Assembly (NCBI RefSeq): GCF_037201815.1 | Contig: NZ_CP147407.1 | Location: 4,036,343-4,100,342, forward strand | Direction of reading: 5' to 3' | Length of the DNA: 64,000 nt | Source of the DNA: Metabacillus sp. FJAT-52054 | Lineage (GTDB): Bacteria; Bacillota; Bacilli; Bacillales; Bacillaceae | Shown here: positions 49,138 to 57,051 of the stretch, in pieces | Numbering within the stretch: position 1 is the stretch's first letter | Layout of the letters: every line of letters starts with the position of its first letter | The notes under the pieces: generated by a model | Seen by the model: the letters and a program-made list of their open reading frames with translations, nothing else | Told to the model about the DNA's origin: nothing | Databases searched by the model: none | Program-made: the position numbers and the translations under genes

Positions 49138-49410
49138 TGCTGCTGGAGGCGCCTGACCCGCTGTGCTTCACCGCATCAGGGGACAGAGGCCTTAGTCTGT
49201 GAGCTCATATACCGCAAGGGTTTCCAGAGGTGGTGCCGGAGCTTTAATCCGGTGAAATTTCAGGGGACTGGCACGGTGCCAGTCCCGTCATACATCACCG
49301 CATCGGGGGACAGAGATCATAGTCTGCGAGCCCTTATACTGCACGGCTTCCCAAAGAGGGTGCCAGAGCTTTAGTCCGGTGAAATTCTTGGGGACTGACC
49401 CCGGAAAGCA
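49138..49410. repeat. REP-like palindromic cluster, two units
   Basis: Units share TTCACCGCATCAGGGGACAG (49160) and ATCACCGCATCGGGGGACAG (49296), each followed by GTGCC-GAGCTTTA-TCCGGTGAAATT. The palindrome GGGACTGGCAC-G-GTGCCAGTCCC lies between (49264-49288). Closely related to the 33.6-kb cluster. Occupies the gap between ychF and rpsF; no gene seen. Confidence 0.75.
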
Positions 49411-49432
49411 CCGTCCGTCCCACCCAATCCCA

Positions 49433-49466
49433 CAAAAAAAGAAGACTCCCTCAAGAGCCTTCTCCT
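49433..49466 (-). terminator. ychF terminator
   Basis: Minus-strand GAAGGCTC, TTGA loop, GGGAGTCTTC, TTTTTTTG. Confidence 0.8.
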
Positions 49467-49471
49467 TCAAA

Positions 49472-50572
49472 TTAAACGTTAAAACGGAAGTGAATAACGT
49501 CTCCGTCTTTCACAAGATATTCTTTTCCTTCAAGACGGACTTTTCCGGCTTCACGGGCTGCACCCATTGTTCCTGCCGCAAGAAGGTCTTCGTAGTGGAC
49601 GGTTTCGGCACGGATGAATCCGCGTTCGAAATCCGTATGGATGACTCCGGCACATTGTGGAGCTTTCATGCCAAGACGGAATGTCCATGCACGTACTTCC
49701 TGAACGCCTGCAGTAAAGTAAGTCGCAAGACCAAGCAGCTGATAAGTTGCGCGGATCAGCTGATCCAGTCCGGATTCTTCAATGCCAAGCTCTTCTAGGA
49801 ACATTTCTTTTTCTTCCGCATCAAGCTCTACAATTTCAGATTCGATTTTCGCACAAACAACGATCACTTCTGCGTTTTCGTTTGCTGCAAAATCTCTTAC
49901 TTTTTGAACGTAAGGGTTTTTAGAGGAATCGGCTACTTCATCCTCTGCAACGTTTGCGACATAAAGAATCGGTTTGCTTGTGAGCAGGTGAAGCTGTTTG
50001 ACATGCTTCATCTGTTCTTCCGTGAACTCAACCGAGCGGGCTGGCTTGCCGTTTTCGAATGCTTCTTTCAGCTTGGAAAGAATTTCGTGCTCTGCGACTG
50101 CATCTTTGTCCTTTTGCTTAGCAAGCTTTTCAACTCGGGCAGCACGCTTATCAACAGACTCAAGGTCAGCGAGAACAAGCTCCAGGTTGATGGTTTCAAT
50201 GTCGTCAATTGGATCGACTTTACCGGATACGTGCGTGATGTTTCCATCCTCGAAGCAGCGGACTACGTGAGTAATCGCGTCTACCTGGCGGATGTGGGAA
50301 AGAAATTTGTTTCCTAGTCCTTCACCCTTGCTCGCACCTTTTACGATTCCGGCAATATCGGTAAACTCAAAAGCCGTTGGAACGGTTTTCTTAGGCTGAA
50401 CAAGCTCTGTCAATTGACGAAGACGCTCGTCCGGCACTTCAACGATGCCCACATTCGGGTCAATCGTACAGAAAGGATAGTTGGCAGACTCAGCGCCAGC
50501 CTGTGTAATTGCGTTAAAAAGAGTGGATTTCCCTACATTCGGAAGTCCGACAATACCTGCAGTTAAAGCCAT
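49472..50572 (-). CDS. ychF: Redox-regulated ATPase/GTPase YchF
   Basis: 366 residues. P-loop GLPNVGKSTLFNAIT, switch GIVEVPDERL, DIAGIVKGASKGEGLGNKFL, then coiled coil (KRAARVEKLAKQKDKDAVAEHEIL) and a C-terminal TGS domain ending KDGDVIHFRFNV. The NVxE-type nucleotide-specificity block (ANVAEDE) marks YchF/Ola1. Binds ribosomes and links translation to oxidative stress. Also called yyaF/engD. Confidence 0.95.
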   Translation of the reverse strand: MALTAGIVGLPNVGKSTLFNAITQAGAESANYPFCTIDPNVGIVEVPDERLRQLTELVQPKKTVPTAFEFTDIAGIVKGASKGEGLGNKFLSHIRQVDAITHVVRCFEDGNITHVSGKVDPIDDIETINLELVLADLESVDKRAARVEKLAKQKDKDAVAEHEILSKLKEAFENGKPARSVEFTEEQMKHVKQLHLLTSKPILYVANVAEDEVADSSKNPYVQKVRDFAANENAEVIVVCAKIESEIVELDAEEKEMFLEELGIEESGLDQLIRATYQLLGLATYFTAGVQEVRAWTFRLGMKAPQCAGVIHTDFERGFIRAETVHYEDLLAAGTMGAAREAGKVRLEGKEYLVKDGDVIHFRFNV

Positions 50573-50704
50573 GTTTCGTTCAGCTCCTCTATGATAAACA
50601 AAGTCCGATTTCCGGGCTTTGCTGTGTTAGGCCGTACTTTTGTAAACCAACCCCAATTATAGAAAGGAAATCAGGAAAACACAAGAAAAACCGGCCTTTT
50701 TCGG

Positions 50705-50911
50705 TTATTCTGCCGGCGGTTCTGCTTTTACCAGCGTCTTTTTCATTTTTCTTGCAAACTCTCTTCTTGGAATCATGACACTGTGCGCGCACCCTTCACA
50801 CTTGATCCGGATGTCCATCCCGAGACGGATGATTTTCCAGCGGTTTGTTCCGCAGGGATGGGGTTTTTTCATTTCGACGATGTCATTTAAATCAAATTCC
50901 TTATCCGCCAC
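50705..50911 (-). CDS. yyzM: DUF951 small protein
   Basis: 68 residues from GTG 50911 (AAAGGGTG upstream): VADKEFDLNDIVEMKKPHPCGTNRWKIIRLGMDIRIKCEGCAHSVMIPR. The HPCG and CEGC pairs suggest a zinc ribbon. Function unknown. Conserved beside ychF in Bacillus. Start overlaps the end of the mscS gene by 11 bp. Confidence 0.88.
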   Translation of the reverse strand: MADKEFDLNDIVEMKKPHPCGTNRWKIIRLGMDIRIKCEGCAHSVMIPRREFARKMKKTLVKAEPPAE

Positions 50912-51794
50912 TTTGCTCACCCTTTCCAATGGATGGATCTTTAGCATCCCGGTTGTACATTACGATGCGAGGGAACGGGATATCGATTCCATGCTCGTCC
51001 ATTACAAGCTTAATTTCCTTGCGAATCATTCTTGAGACGTAGAAATGCTGCATCGGTGCCGTTTCGCATACGACCCTGAGCGTAATTTCAGACGGCCCGA
51101 AATTATGAACCCCAAGCAGCTCAGGTACAGCCGCCATATCCTCATATTTAGCAGGGAGGACGCGCAGCAGATCCCGGATGACTTCTTCCACATGCTGAAT
51201 GTCCGATTCGTATGCCACGTTAATGTCGACGACCGCCGTACTATTATGAATCGAGAAATTGGTCACTTCCACAATACTGCCGTTCGGCAAAATGTGCAGC
51301 TCACCCGTCCAGCTTTTAATTTTTGTTGTCCTGAGTCCGATTTCCTCGACCGTTCCTTCAAAACCGCCGACGCGAATCACATCTCCGACGGAAAACTGGT
51401 CTTCAAAAATAATAAAGAATCCGGTGATGATGTCGCGTACAAGGTTCTGCGCACCAAACCCGACTGCCAGCCCCACAATTCCCGCTCCGGCAAGAAGAGC
51501 TTTGACATCCAGACTCATCGTTTCGAGAACCATTAAAAGAGCGGCAAAGTAAACCACATACGCTAAAACGTTGCTGAGCAGTTTAGCTAGCGTATTTTCG
51601 CGCCGTTCCGAGATTCGAAGAGGGGATTTCCCTCTAAGCGAGAGGACTTTTTGTATCGTAATATTACCAACCCGAATAATTAGAGCAGCCACAATAATAA
51701 TCATAATTATTTTCAGGATCCCGAATCCAATTCCAATCCAAAGGTCCTCGTTCAATAAGTATTCTTGTATTTTCGCATTTACCTTTTCATTCAA
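50901..51794 (-). CDS. Small-conductance mechanosensitive channel (MscS family)
   Basis: About 297 residues: three membrane helices (about 20-45, 68-88, 98-125) with pore-lining VKALLAGAGIVGLAVGFGAQNLVRDIITGFFI, then the beta domain FSVGDVIRVGGFEGTVEEIGLRTTKIKSW and a cytoplasmic alpha/beta domain. Opens under membrane tension to release osmolytes. A TTG at 51794 lies 8 nt after GGAG; the GTG at 51803 would sit on the ribosome-binding site. Divergent from yyaC. Confidence 0.92.
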   Translation of the reverse strand: MNEKVNAKIQEYLLNEDLWIGIGFGILKIIMIIIVAALIIRVGNITIQKVLSLRGKSPLRISERRENTLAKLLSNVLAYVVYFAALLMVLETMSLDVKALLAGAGIVGLAVGFGAQNLVRDIITGFFIIFEDQFSVGDVIRVGGFEGTVEEIGLRTTKIKSWTGELHILPNGSIVEVTNFSIHNSTAVVDINVAYESDIQHVEEVIRDLLRVLPAKYEDMAAVPELLGVHNFGPSEITLRVVCETAPMQHFYVSRMIRKEIKLVMDEHGIDIPFPRIVMYNRDAKDPSIGKGEQSGG

Positions 51795-51995
51795 AGGATT
51801 CACTCCTGTCTATCTCATCATCTCGTTTTAAAGGGTAAGATTCAACTAGCCTTTATTTTAGCAAGTTTTGCTGAAGTTTGACAGGGTGATGAGGAAAAAG
51901 TGGCGGCGTGTCAAAGTTCCATCCCCCTAGTATAGATTCCGCCTGTAATCCGTATACTGATAGTACTTTGAGTACAAGGGAGCTGGGCAGCGGCT

Positions 51996-52643
51996 ATGAA
52001 TCTAAAATCGGGCTTGTTTTCATCTTTCAAGGATCCGGAACGCATTTATTATGAAGATCAGGATGCACAGGAGCTTCTGTCCTCCTGTATTCTGACGCTC
52101 CTTCCAAAGATGATTGGCAGGGAAATTGTTATTTTATGTATCGGAACAGACCGTTCGACTGGAGACAGCCTGGGGCCGATTGTGGGCACAAGGCTTGCTG
52201 AGAAGGGGATGGAACGGTTTCATGTATTTGGAACTTTGAAGGATCCCGTTCATGCCGTGAATCTGGAGGAGTCAATTGCCTTTATTCAAGCATCTTACAG
52301 GAATCCTTATATTATTGCGATTGATGCCTGTCTCGGGAAACTGAAAAGCGTCGGTTCGTTTCAGGTAGGTCCGGGACCTGTTAAGCCCGGGGCTGGAGTG
52401 AATAAAGACCTTCCGGCTGTCGGGGACATGCATTTAACCGGAATCGTCAATGTGAGCGGATTTATGGAATTTTTCGTTCTGCAGAATACACGGCTGCACT
52501 TGGTTGTGTCGATGGCGAATCTGATTGCCGACAGTTTGATTGATGCAGAGAAACGGCATGTGGTCCGTTCCTCTTGGATCAGGAGATCGCCACTCGCAAA
52601 TTTAACTAAAAAAAGTAATGCTGAATCGTCACAAGCAGAATGA
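51996..52643 (+). CDS. yyaC: YyaC, DUF1256 sporulation protein
   Basis: 215 residues with IVILCIGTDRSTGDSLGPIVGTRLAEK and PYIIAIDACLGKLKSVGSFQVGPGPVKPGAGVNKDLPAVGDMHLTGIVNVSGFMEF, the DUF1256 fold related to the germination protease GPR. Probably forespore-specific. The only rightward gene in the 42-63 kb block; convergent with yyaD and overlapping it by 38 bp. Confidence 0.92.
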   Translation: MNLKSGLFSSFKDPERIYYEDQDAQELLSSCILTLLPKMIGREIVILCIGTDRSTGDSLGPIVGTRLAEKGMERFHVFGTLKDPVHAVNLEESIAFIQASYRNPYIIAIDACLGKLKSVGSFQVGPGPVKPGAGVNKDLPAVGDMHLTGIVNVSGFMEFFVLQNTRLHLVVSMANLIADSLIDAEKRHVVRSSWIRRSPLANLTKKSNAESSQAE

Positions 52644-53310
52644 TAACAGGGAGCGCCGGAAGCAGGTTTGCAACGCGGATTGCTTTGATTTGAAGCATAT
52701 TCAGTCCGATGGCGAGAATCATGACGCCGCCTGCTGCGGTCATTTCCGATATGAGGGACGATAGAAGCTTTTCTTCGATGGACGACTGAATGACTCCCGC
52801 TAAAAGTGCAATGGCCCCTTCATAAAGGAGTACAGGAATAGCAGATAAGAGAACGCCGATTCCAAGTGTGCTTGCAAGGACTGCACTTGTAAACCCGTCA
52901 ATCATCGCCTTTGTCATCAGGACGCTGTGGTCTCCCCTTAAGCCGCTGTCGAGCGCCCCTACGATCGCCATGGCCCCAATGACAAATATAAGAGTGGCTG
53001 TGACAAATCCTTCAGCAATGTTTCCGGATTTTGATTTTCCCATTCTTCTTTCAATCCATCTGCCGACAGCATGAAGCTTCTCCTCGAGATTGAGCACTTC
53101 TCCAATGACCGCACCTGCAATCAGGCTGACAATGACATAAAAGAAGTCCTCGCTTTTAAATGCCATCGTAATTCCCAAAATCGAAACAGACAAGCCGATC
53201 GCAATCATGACCGTTTCCTTAATGCGGTCGGGAATTTTTGTTAAAAGCAGCCCAATGAGTGTACCTGCTGCGATGCCAAGGGCATTAATCAAACTGCCTA
53301 ATAAAACCAT
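52606..53310 (-). CDS. yyaD: DUF554 membrane protein YyaD
   Basis: 234 residues, about six or seven helices: GSLINALGIAAGTLIGLLLTKIPDRIKETVM, GLSVSILGITMAF, GALDSGLRGDHSVLMTKAMIDGFTSAVLASTLGIGV, the DUF554 signature. Function unknown. ATG after GGAG. Sits between spo0J and the convergent yyaC. Confidence 0.9.
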   Translation of the reverse strand: MVLLGSLINALGIAAGTLIGLLLTKIPDRIKETVMIAIGLSVSILGITMAFKSEDFFYVIVSLIAGAVIGEVLNLEEKLHAVGRWIERRMGKSKSGNIAEGFVTATLIFVIGAMAIVGALDSGLRGDHSVLMTKAMIDGFTSAVLASTLGIGVLLSAIPVLLYEGAIALLAGVIQSSIEEKLLSSLISEMTAAGGVMILAIGLNMLQIKAIRVANLLPALPVIILLVTIQHYFF

Positions 53311-53369
53311 AGTAAACGCTCCAATCGATGTTTTTGCACAGGAAAAAAAGAAACCCCCAGCCTTTACGG

Positions 53370-54218
53370 TTAGGAGGATTCTTCCATGGCCAGGAGTTCG
53401 AGAATTCGTTCTAAATCTCCTGAATCGGTAAATTCAATTTCAATCTTCCCTTTATTGTGCTGCTGTTTAATAGATACCTTCGTTCCGAAATAGGCTTGAA
53501 GGGAGGTTTCACGCTCCGCAAGAAAGAGGTCCCGTTTCAGCTGTTTTTTCGGATCCGGAGCTTTGCCTCCGCTTTCGTTCAGCTGCTGAACGAGAATTTC
53601 GGTTTGTCTGACGTTAAGCTGTTCTTTTATTATTTTTTCAGCCAATAATTGGTATTTTTCTTTTTTCTTCAATCCGAGAATGGTACGTCCATGCCCCATG
53701 GAAAGCTGGCCTTCATTGATCATCGTCTGTACGGCGGCCGGCAGTGTCAGCAGACGGAGATGATTGGCAATATGCGGACGGCTTTTTCCTAAGCGCCTGG
53801 CCAATTCTTCCTGAGTTAAATCCAGTTCTTCCAAAAGGGATTGATAAGCCTGGGCTTCCTCAACAGGAGTTAGATCCTCCCGCTGCAGATTTTCAAGCAA
53901 TCCAAGCTCCATCATCTTCTTGTCGTCCAATTCTCTTACGACTGCCGGGACCGTCTCAAGTCCGGCGAGCTTGGCCGCGCGGAATCGTCTTTCTCCTGCT
54001 ACAATTTCAAATCCCTTAATGGATTTCCTGACAATAATCGGCTGCAGGATTCCATAATGAAGAATTGAATTCTTTAATTCTTCAATCGCATCCTCCTGAA
54101 AGGTCTTGCGGGGCTGATAGGGGTTTGGGCGCAGTTCTTTGACTTTCAATTCCTGTACCATTTCTTCATTGCCCGCCTGTAAAAGCGCTTCCAAACCTTT
54201 CCCCAGTCCTTTAGGCAT
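53370..54218 (-). CDS. spo0J: Chromosome-partitioning protein Spo0J (ParB)
   Basis: 282 residues. ParB/CTPase domain (IRPNPYQPRKTF-like: ELRPNPYQPRKTFQEDAIEEL, GFEIVAGERRFRAAKLAG, LGLLENLQREDLTPVEEAQAY), HTH (TQEELARRLGKSRPHIANHLRLL) and C-terminal dimerisation domain. A CTP-dependent clamp that loads at parS and recruits SMC. The ATG at 54218 follows AAGGAGG and overlaps the soj 3' end by 8 bp. Confidence 0.96.
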   Translation of the reverse strand: MPKGLGKGLEALLQAGNEEMVQELKVKELRPNPYQPRKTFQEDAIEELKNSILHYGILQPIIVRKSIKGFEIVAGERRFRAAKLAGLETVPAVVRELDDKKMMELGLLENLQREDLTPVEEAQAYQSLLEELDLTQEELARRLGKSRPHIANHLRLLTLPAAVQTMINEGQLSMGHGRTILGLKKKEKYQLLAEKIIKEQLNVRQTEILVQQLNESGGKAPDPKKQLKRDLFLAERETSLQAYFGTKVSIKQQHNKGKIEIEFTDSGDLERILELLAMEESS

Positions 54219-54972
54219 TCGCAGCCACCTCCTTGGCAAGATCCAGGTACACTTCCGCTCCTCTAGAGCGTGCATCATACAAAATAATCGGCTGTCCATG
54301 GCTTGGCGCCTCACTCAGCCTTACATTTCTTGGAATAACCGTACGGTACACTTTTTCCCTGAAATATTTTTTCACTTCTTCTATAACCTGAATTCCGAGG
54401 TTCGTCCTGGCATCAAGCATCGTCAGCAGGACACCTTCGATCATCAGGTTCGTATTTAAATGCTTTTGAACGAGCCGGACGGTATTCAGCAGCTGGCTCA
54501 GTCCTTCAAGGGCGTAATATTCACATTGCACCGGGATAATGACTGTATCCGCAGCTGTTAATGCATTAATGGTTAACAGACCAAGCGACGGAGGGCAATC
54601 AATCAGGACATAATCATAGTTATGCTTTACCTTATCGAGTGCTCTTTTTAATCTTACTTCCCGGGAAATAGTCGGAACGAGTTCAATTTCCGCTCCTGCC
54701 AGCTGAATGGTTGCGGGTATTACGTGAAGGTTTTCTACGGCTGTTGGACAAATGGCGGCGGCTGCCTCTCTATCTTCAACGAGAATATCGTATATGCAAT
54801 ACTCGACATCTGCTTTTTCAATCCCTATTCCGCTCGTTGCGTTGCCTTGAGGGTCTGTATCGACTAAAAGGACTTTTTTCCCTATATAGGCAAGGCATGC
54901 ACCAAGATTTACGGAGGTCGTCGTTTTGCCGACTCCGCCTTTTTGATTCGTTATGGCAATAATCTTTCCCAC
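54211..54972 (-). CDS. soj: Chromosome-partitioning ATPase Soj (ParA)
   Basis: 253 residues, same length as B. subtilis Soj. Deviant Walker A IAITNQKGGVGKTTTSVNLGA, Walker A' VDTDPQGNATSGIG, YVLIDCPPSLGLLTINAL. Controls DnaA and segregation together with Spo0J. GTG start at 54972. Confidence 0.97.
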   Translation of the reverse strand: MGKIIAITNQKGGVGKTTTSVNLGACLAYIGKKVLLVDTDPQGNATSGIGIEKADVEYCIYDILVEDREAAAAICPTAVENLHVIPATIQLAGAEIELVPTISREVRLKRALDKVKHNYDYVLIDCPPSLGLLTINALTAADTVIIPVQCEYYALEGLSQLLNTVRLVQKHLNTNLMIEGVLLTMLDARTNLGIQVIEEVKKYFREKVYRTVIPRNVRLSEAPSHGQPIILYDARSRGAEVYLDLAKEVAANA

Positions 54973-55127
54973 GAGGTTCACCTACTCCTGCATCTCTATA
55001 ATCTTCTTCCTTTTCAAAGGCCGGACGTCGCATCTTATCTGATCAGCGGCATAAAGCTATTATTCTATTTTAACAAAAAATGAGTGACCGTCGCTCTGGA
55101 TTTTTCTAAAATCTTGAAAAACATGTC

Positions 55128-55250
55128 TAGAAAAGCGCAAGCGCCTTGAACAGCCCCGACAAGCACTGGAAGTGAATCCAGCAAAGTCCGGTTTTGACTT
55201 TGCTGGATTCTCTGAAGTGACCTCGAGGGGCTAGGCGCTGGAGCTGGACA
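55128..55250. repeat. Bacillaceae interspersed repeat between noc and soj
   Basis: GCGCAAGCGCCTTG-ACAGCCCCGACAAGC at the left and CGAGGGGCTAGGCGCTGGAGCTGGAC at the right are inverted relatives; the middle carries AATCCAGCAAAGTC/GACTTTGCTGGATT as a perfect 14-bp inner stem. I recognise this GCGCCT...GGGGCTAGGCGCTGGAGCT repeat as common in Bacillus-group intergenic regions. Fills the 367-bp soj-noc gap. Confidence 0.75.
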
Positions 55251-55308
55251 AATCAACTTATACAAAGAAAGATGATTAGGTAGAAATTTATACATTCTTA
55301 TCGTAGTA

Positions 55309-55341
55309 AAAAAAACTCCCCAATCACAGGATTAGAGAGTT
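55309..55341 (-). terminator. noc terminator
   Basis: Minus-strand AACTC and GAGTT enclose a weaker inner stem (ATCC/GGAT-like) and are followed by eight T. Confidence 0.65.
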
Positions 55342-56212
55342 ACTTCGGAATTTTGATGGTGAATTGGATGTATTCTTCAAATTCCTCTTCTTCCGAATTG
55401 ATTTGAACGCCGGTATCCGCAACCATCGTGAGCGACTGCCTGATCGTGTTCATGGCAATTCTTGTGTCGCGGCTGAATGCTTTGCGCTTCGGCTTTGGTT
55501 TCGGTTTATCTTTTTCAAGCATTTTAACGACACGGTCTTCGGTCTGCTTCACATTCAGCTGTTTTTCTATGATGTCCTGCAGAAGAGCCACCTGCAGTTC
55601 AGGCAATTTAAGCGGAATAAGCGCACGGGCGTGGCGCTCCGTAAGCTGTTTTTGAAGAAGGGCTTCTTGCACTTCATCCGGAAGCTTTAAGAGTCTCAGT
55701 TTATTCGCAACTGTAGACTGGCCTTTTCCTAGCCTTTGGGCAAGGGCCTCTTGAGTAAGCTCATGCAGTTTGAGCAATTTTGCATAGGCAAGCGCTTCTT
55801 CAATTGCGGACAATTCTTCCCGCTGCAGGTTTTCAATAAGCGCAACTGATGCGGTTTCCTTGTCATTAAAATCCTTGATGATGGCGGGAATCGTTTCCCA
55901 TCCGAGTCTTTGCACGGCTCTCCATCTTCGTTCGCCTGCAATCAGCTCGTATTTGCCATCAGCCGGACGGACTACAATCGGCTGGATAATACCATGCGTA
56001 CGGATTGTCATGGACAGTTCATCTATTTTTTCATCCGAAAAAATGGAACGGGGCTGAAATCGGTTCGGCGTAATATCGAGAACAGGAATTTGTTTGACTT
56101 CTTCTCTTGATTCCATTTCTGCCTCTCCTGCTTCACTCTCCAAATTTTCTAGCGTCTGATCTGTTTCTTCCTTTTCTCCTATTCCGAAGAAACGGGAAAA
56201 CGGATGCTTCAT
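55340..56212 (-). CDS. noc: Nucleoid occlusion protein Noc
   Basis: 290 residues. N-terminal membrane-targeting amphipathic segment MKHPFSRFFGIGEKEE, ParB-like domain (NRFQPRSIF, YELIAGERRWRAVQRLG, ALIENLQREELSAIEEALAY), HTH (TQEALAQRLGKGQSTVANKLRLL). A ParB paralogue that binds NBS sites and blocks division over the nucleoid. Usual place between rsmG and soj. Confidence 0.95.
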   Translation of the reverse strand: MKHPFSRFFGIGEKEETDQTLENLESEAGEAEMESREEVKQIPVLDITPNRFQPRSIFSDEKIDELSMTIRTHGIIQPIVVRPADGKYELIAGERRWRAVQRLGWETIPAIIKDFNDKETASVALIENLQREELSAIEEALAYAKLLKLHELTQEALAQRLGKGQSTVANKLRLLKLPDEVQEALLQKQLTERHARALIPLKLPELQVALLQDIIEKQLNVKQTEDRVVKMLEKDKPKPKPKRKAFSRDTRIAMNTIRQSLTMVADTGVQINSEEEEFEEYIQFTIKIPK

Positions 56213-56313
56213 GTGAGTACACCACCTTTGGAAACTACCAATTTATAATTCTATTTTTTAAGCCGGAATTCCTGCATGCCCCTGCTTGCTTGGGCACTTT
56301 TTAAAAATATGTA

Positions 56314-57030
56314 TCATTCGATTGGTGTCTTGTTAGGTGTTCCGGGTTTGCGCGGATATTTACCAGGAGTCGGCTTTATTTTTTTAATCACGACGATGTT
56401 TCGTTCGCTCTCTTCAATCGGGAGCTGGAACTGATGAATTGATTCCGTTTTTCCTCCGAGAACGTTAATCGCTTTTTCGCCTGCCTGAAGCTCATCCTCC
56501 GCTGCTGCTGCTTTTAAAGCGACAAAATGCCCGCCTTTTTTTACGAGAGGCATGCACAATTCACTTAAAACAGACAAACGGGCAACGGCACGTGCTGTCA
56601 CTACATCGTACTTTTCACGGTGCTGTTTATTTTGGCCGAACGTTTCAGCACGGTCATGATAGAAGGATACATTGGTCAGCTTAAGACTCTTTGCCAGCTC
56701 CTCCAAAAAGGTAATCCGTTTATTTAAGGAATCGACAATGGAAACAGAAAGCTCCGGAAAGCAGATCTTAATCGGCAGGCTTGGAAATCCCGCTCCCGCT
56801 CCAACATCGCAAATGGAAAGCGGCTTTGAAAAATCAAAATGAAAGGCTGCACTGATTGAATCGTAGAAATGCTTCAGATAAACCTCTTCCTTGTCTGTAA
56901 TGGAGGTAAGATTCATTTTTTCGTTCCACTCCACGAGCAGACGGTAGTACGTATCAAATTGGGAAAGCTGTTCAGGAGAAAGGGAAATGCCTTTCTCCTC
57001 AAGCTTAGATTGGAATAAGGAAATGTCCAT
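56314..57030 (-). CDS. rsmG: 16S rRNA m7G527 methyltransferase
   Basis: 238 residues. SAM-binding motif ICDVGAGAGFPSLPIKICFPE, plus YDVVTARAVARLSVLSELCMPLVKKGGHFVALK. Methylates G527 of 16S rRNA. ATG at 57030 preferred to the adjacent GTG by spacing from AAAGGA. 21 bp after mnmG. Confidence 0.96.
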   Translation of the reverse strand: MDISLFQSKLEEKGISLSPEQLSQFDTYYRLLVEWNEKMNLTSITDKEEVYLKHFYDSISAAFHFDFSKPLSICDVGAGAGFPSLPIKICFPELSVSIVDSLNKRITFLEELAKSLKLTNVSFYHDRAETFGQNKQHREKYDVVTARAVARLSVLSELCMPLVKKGGHFVALKAAAAEDELQAGEKAINVLGGKTESIHQFQLPIEESERNIVVIKKIKPTPGKYPRKPGTPNKTPIE

Positions 57031-57051
57031 CACGAAATCCTTTCTTGTGCT

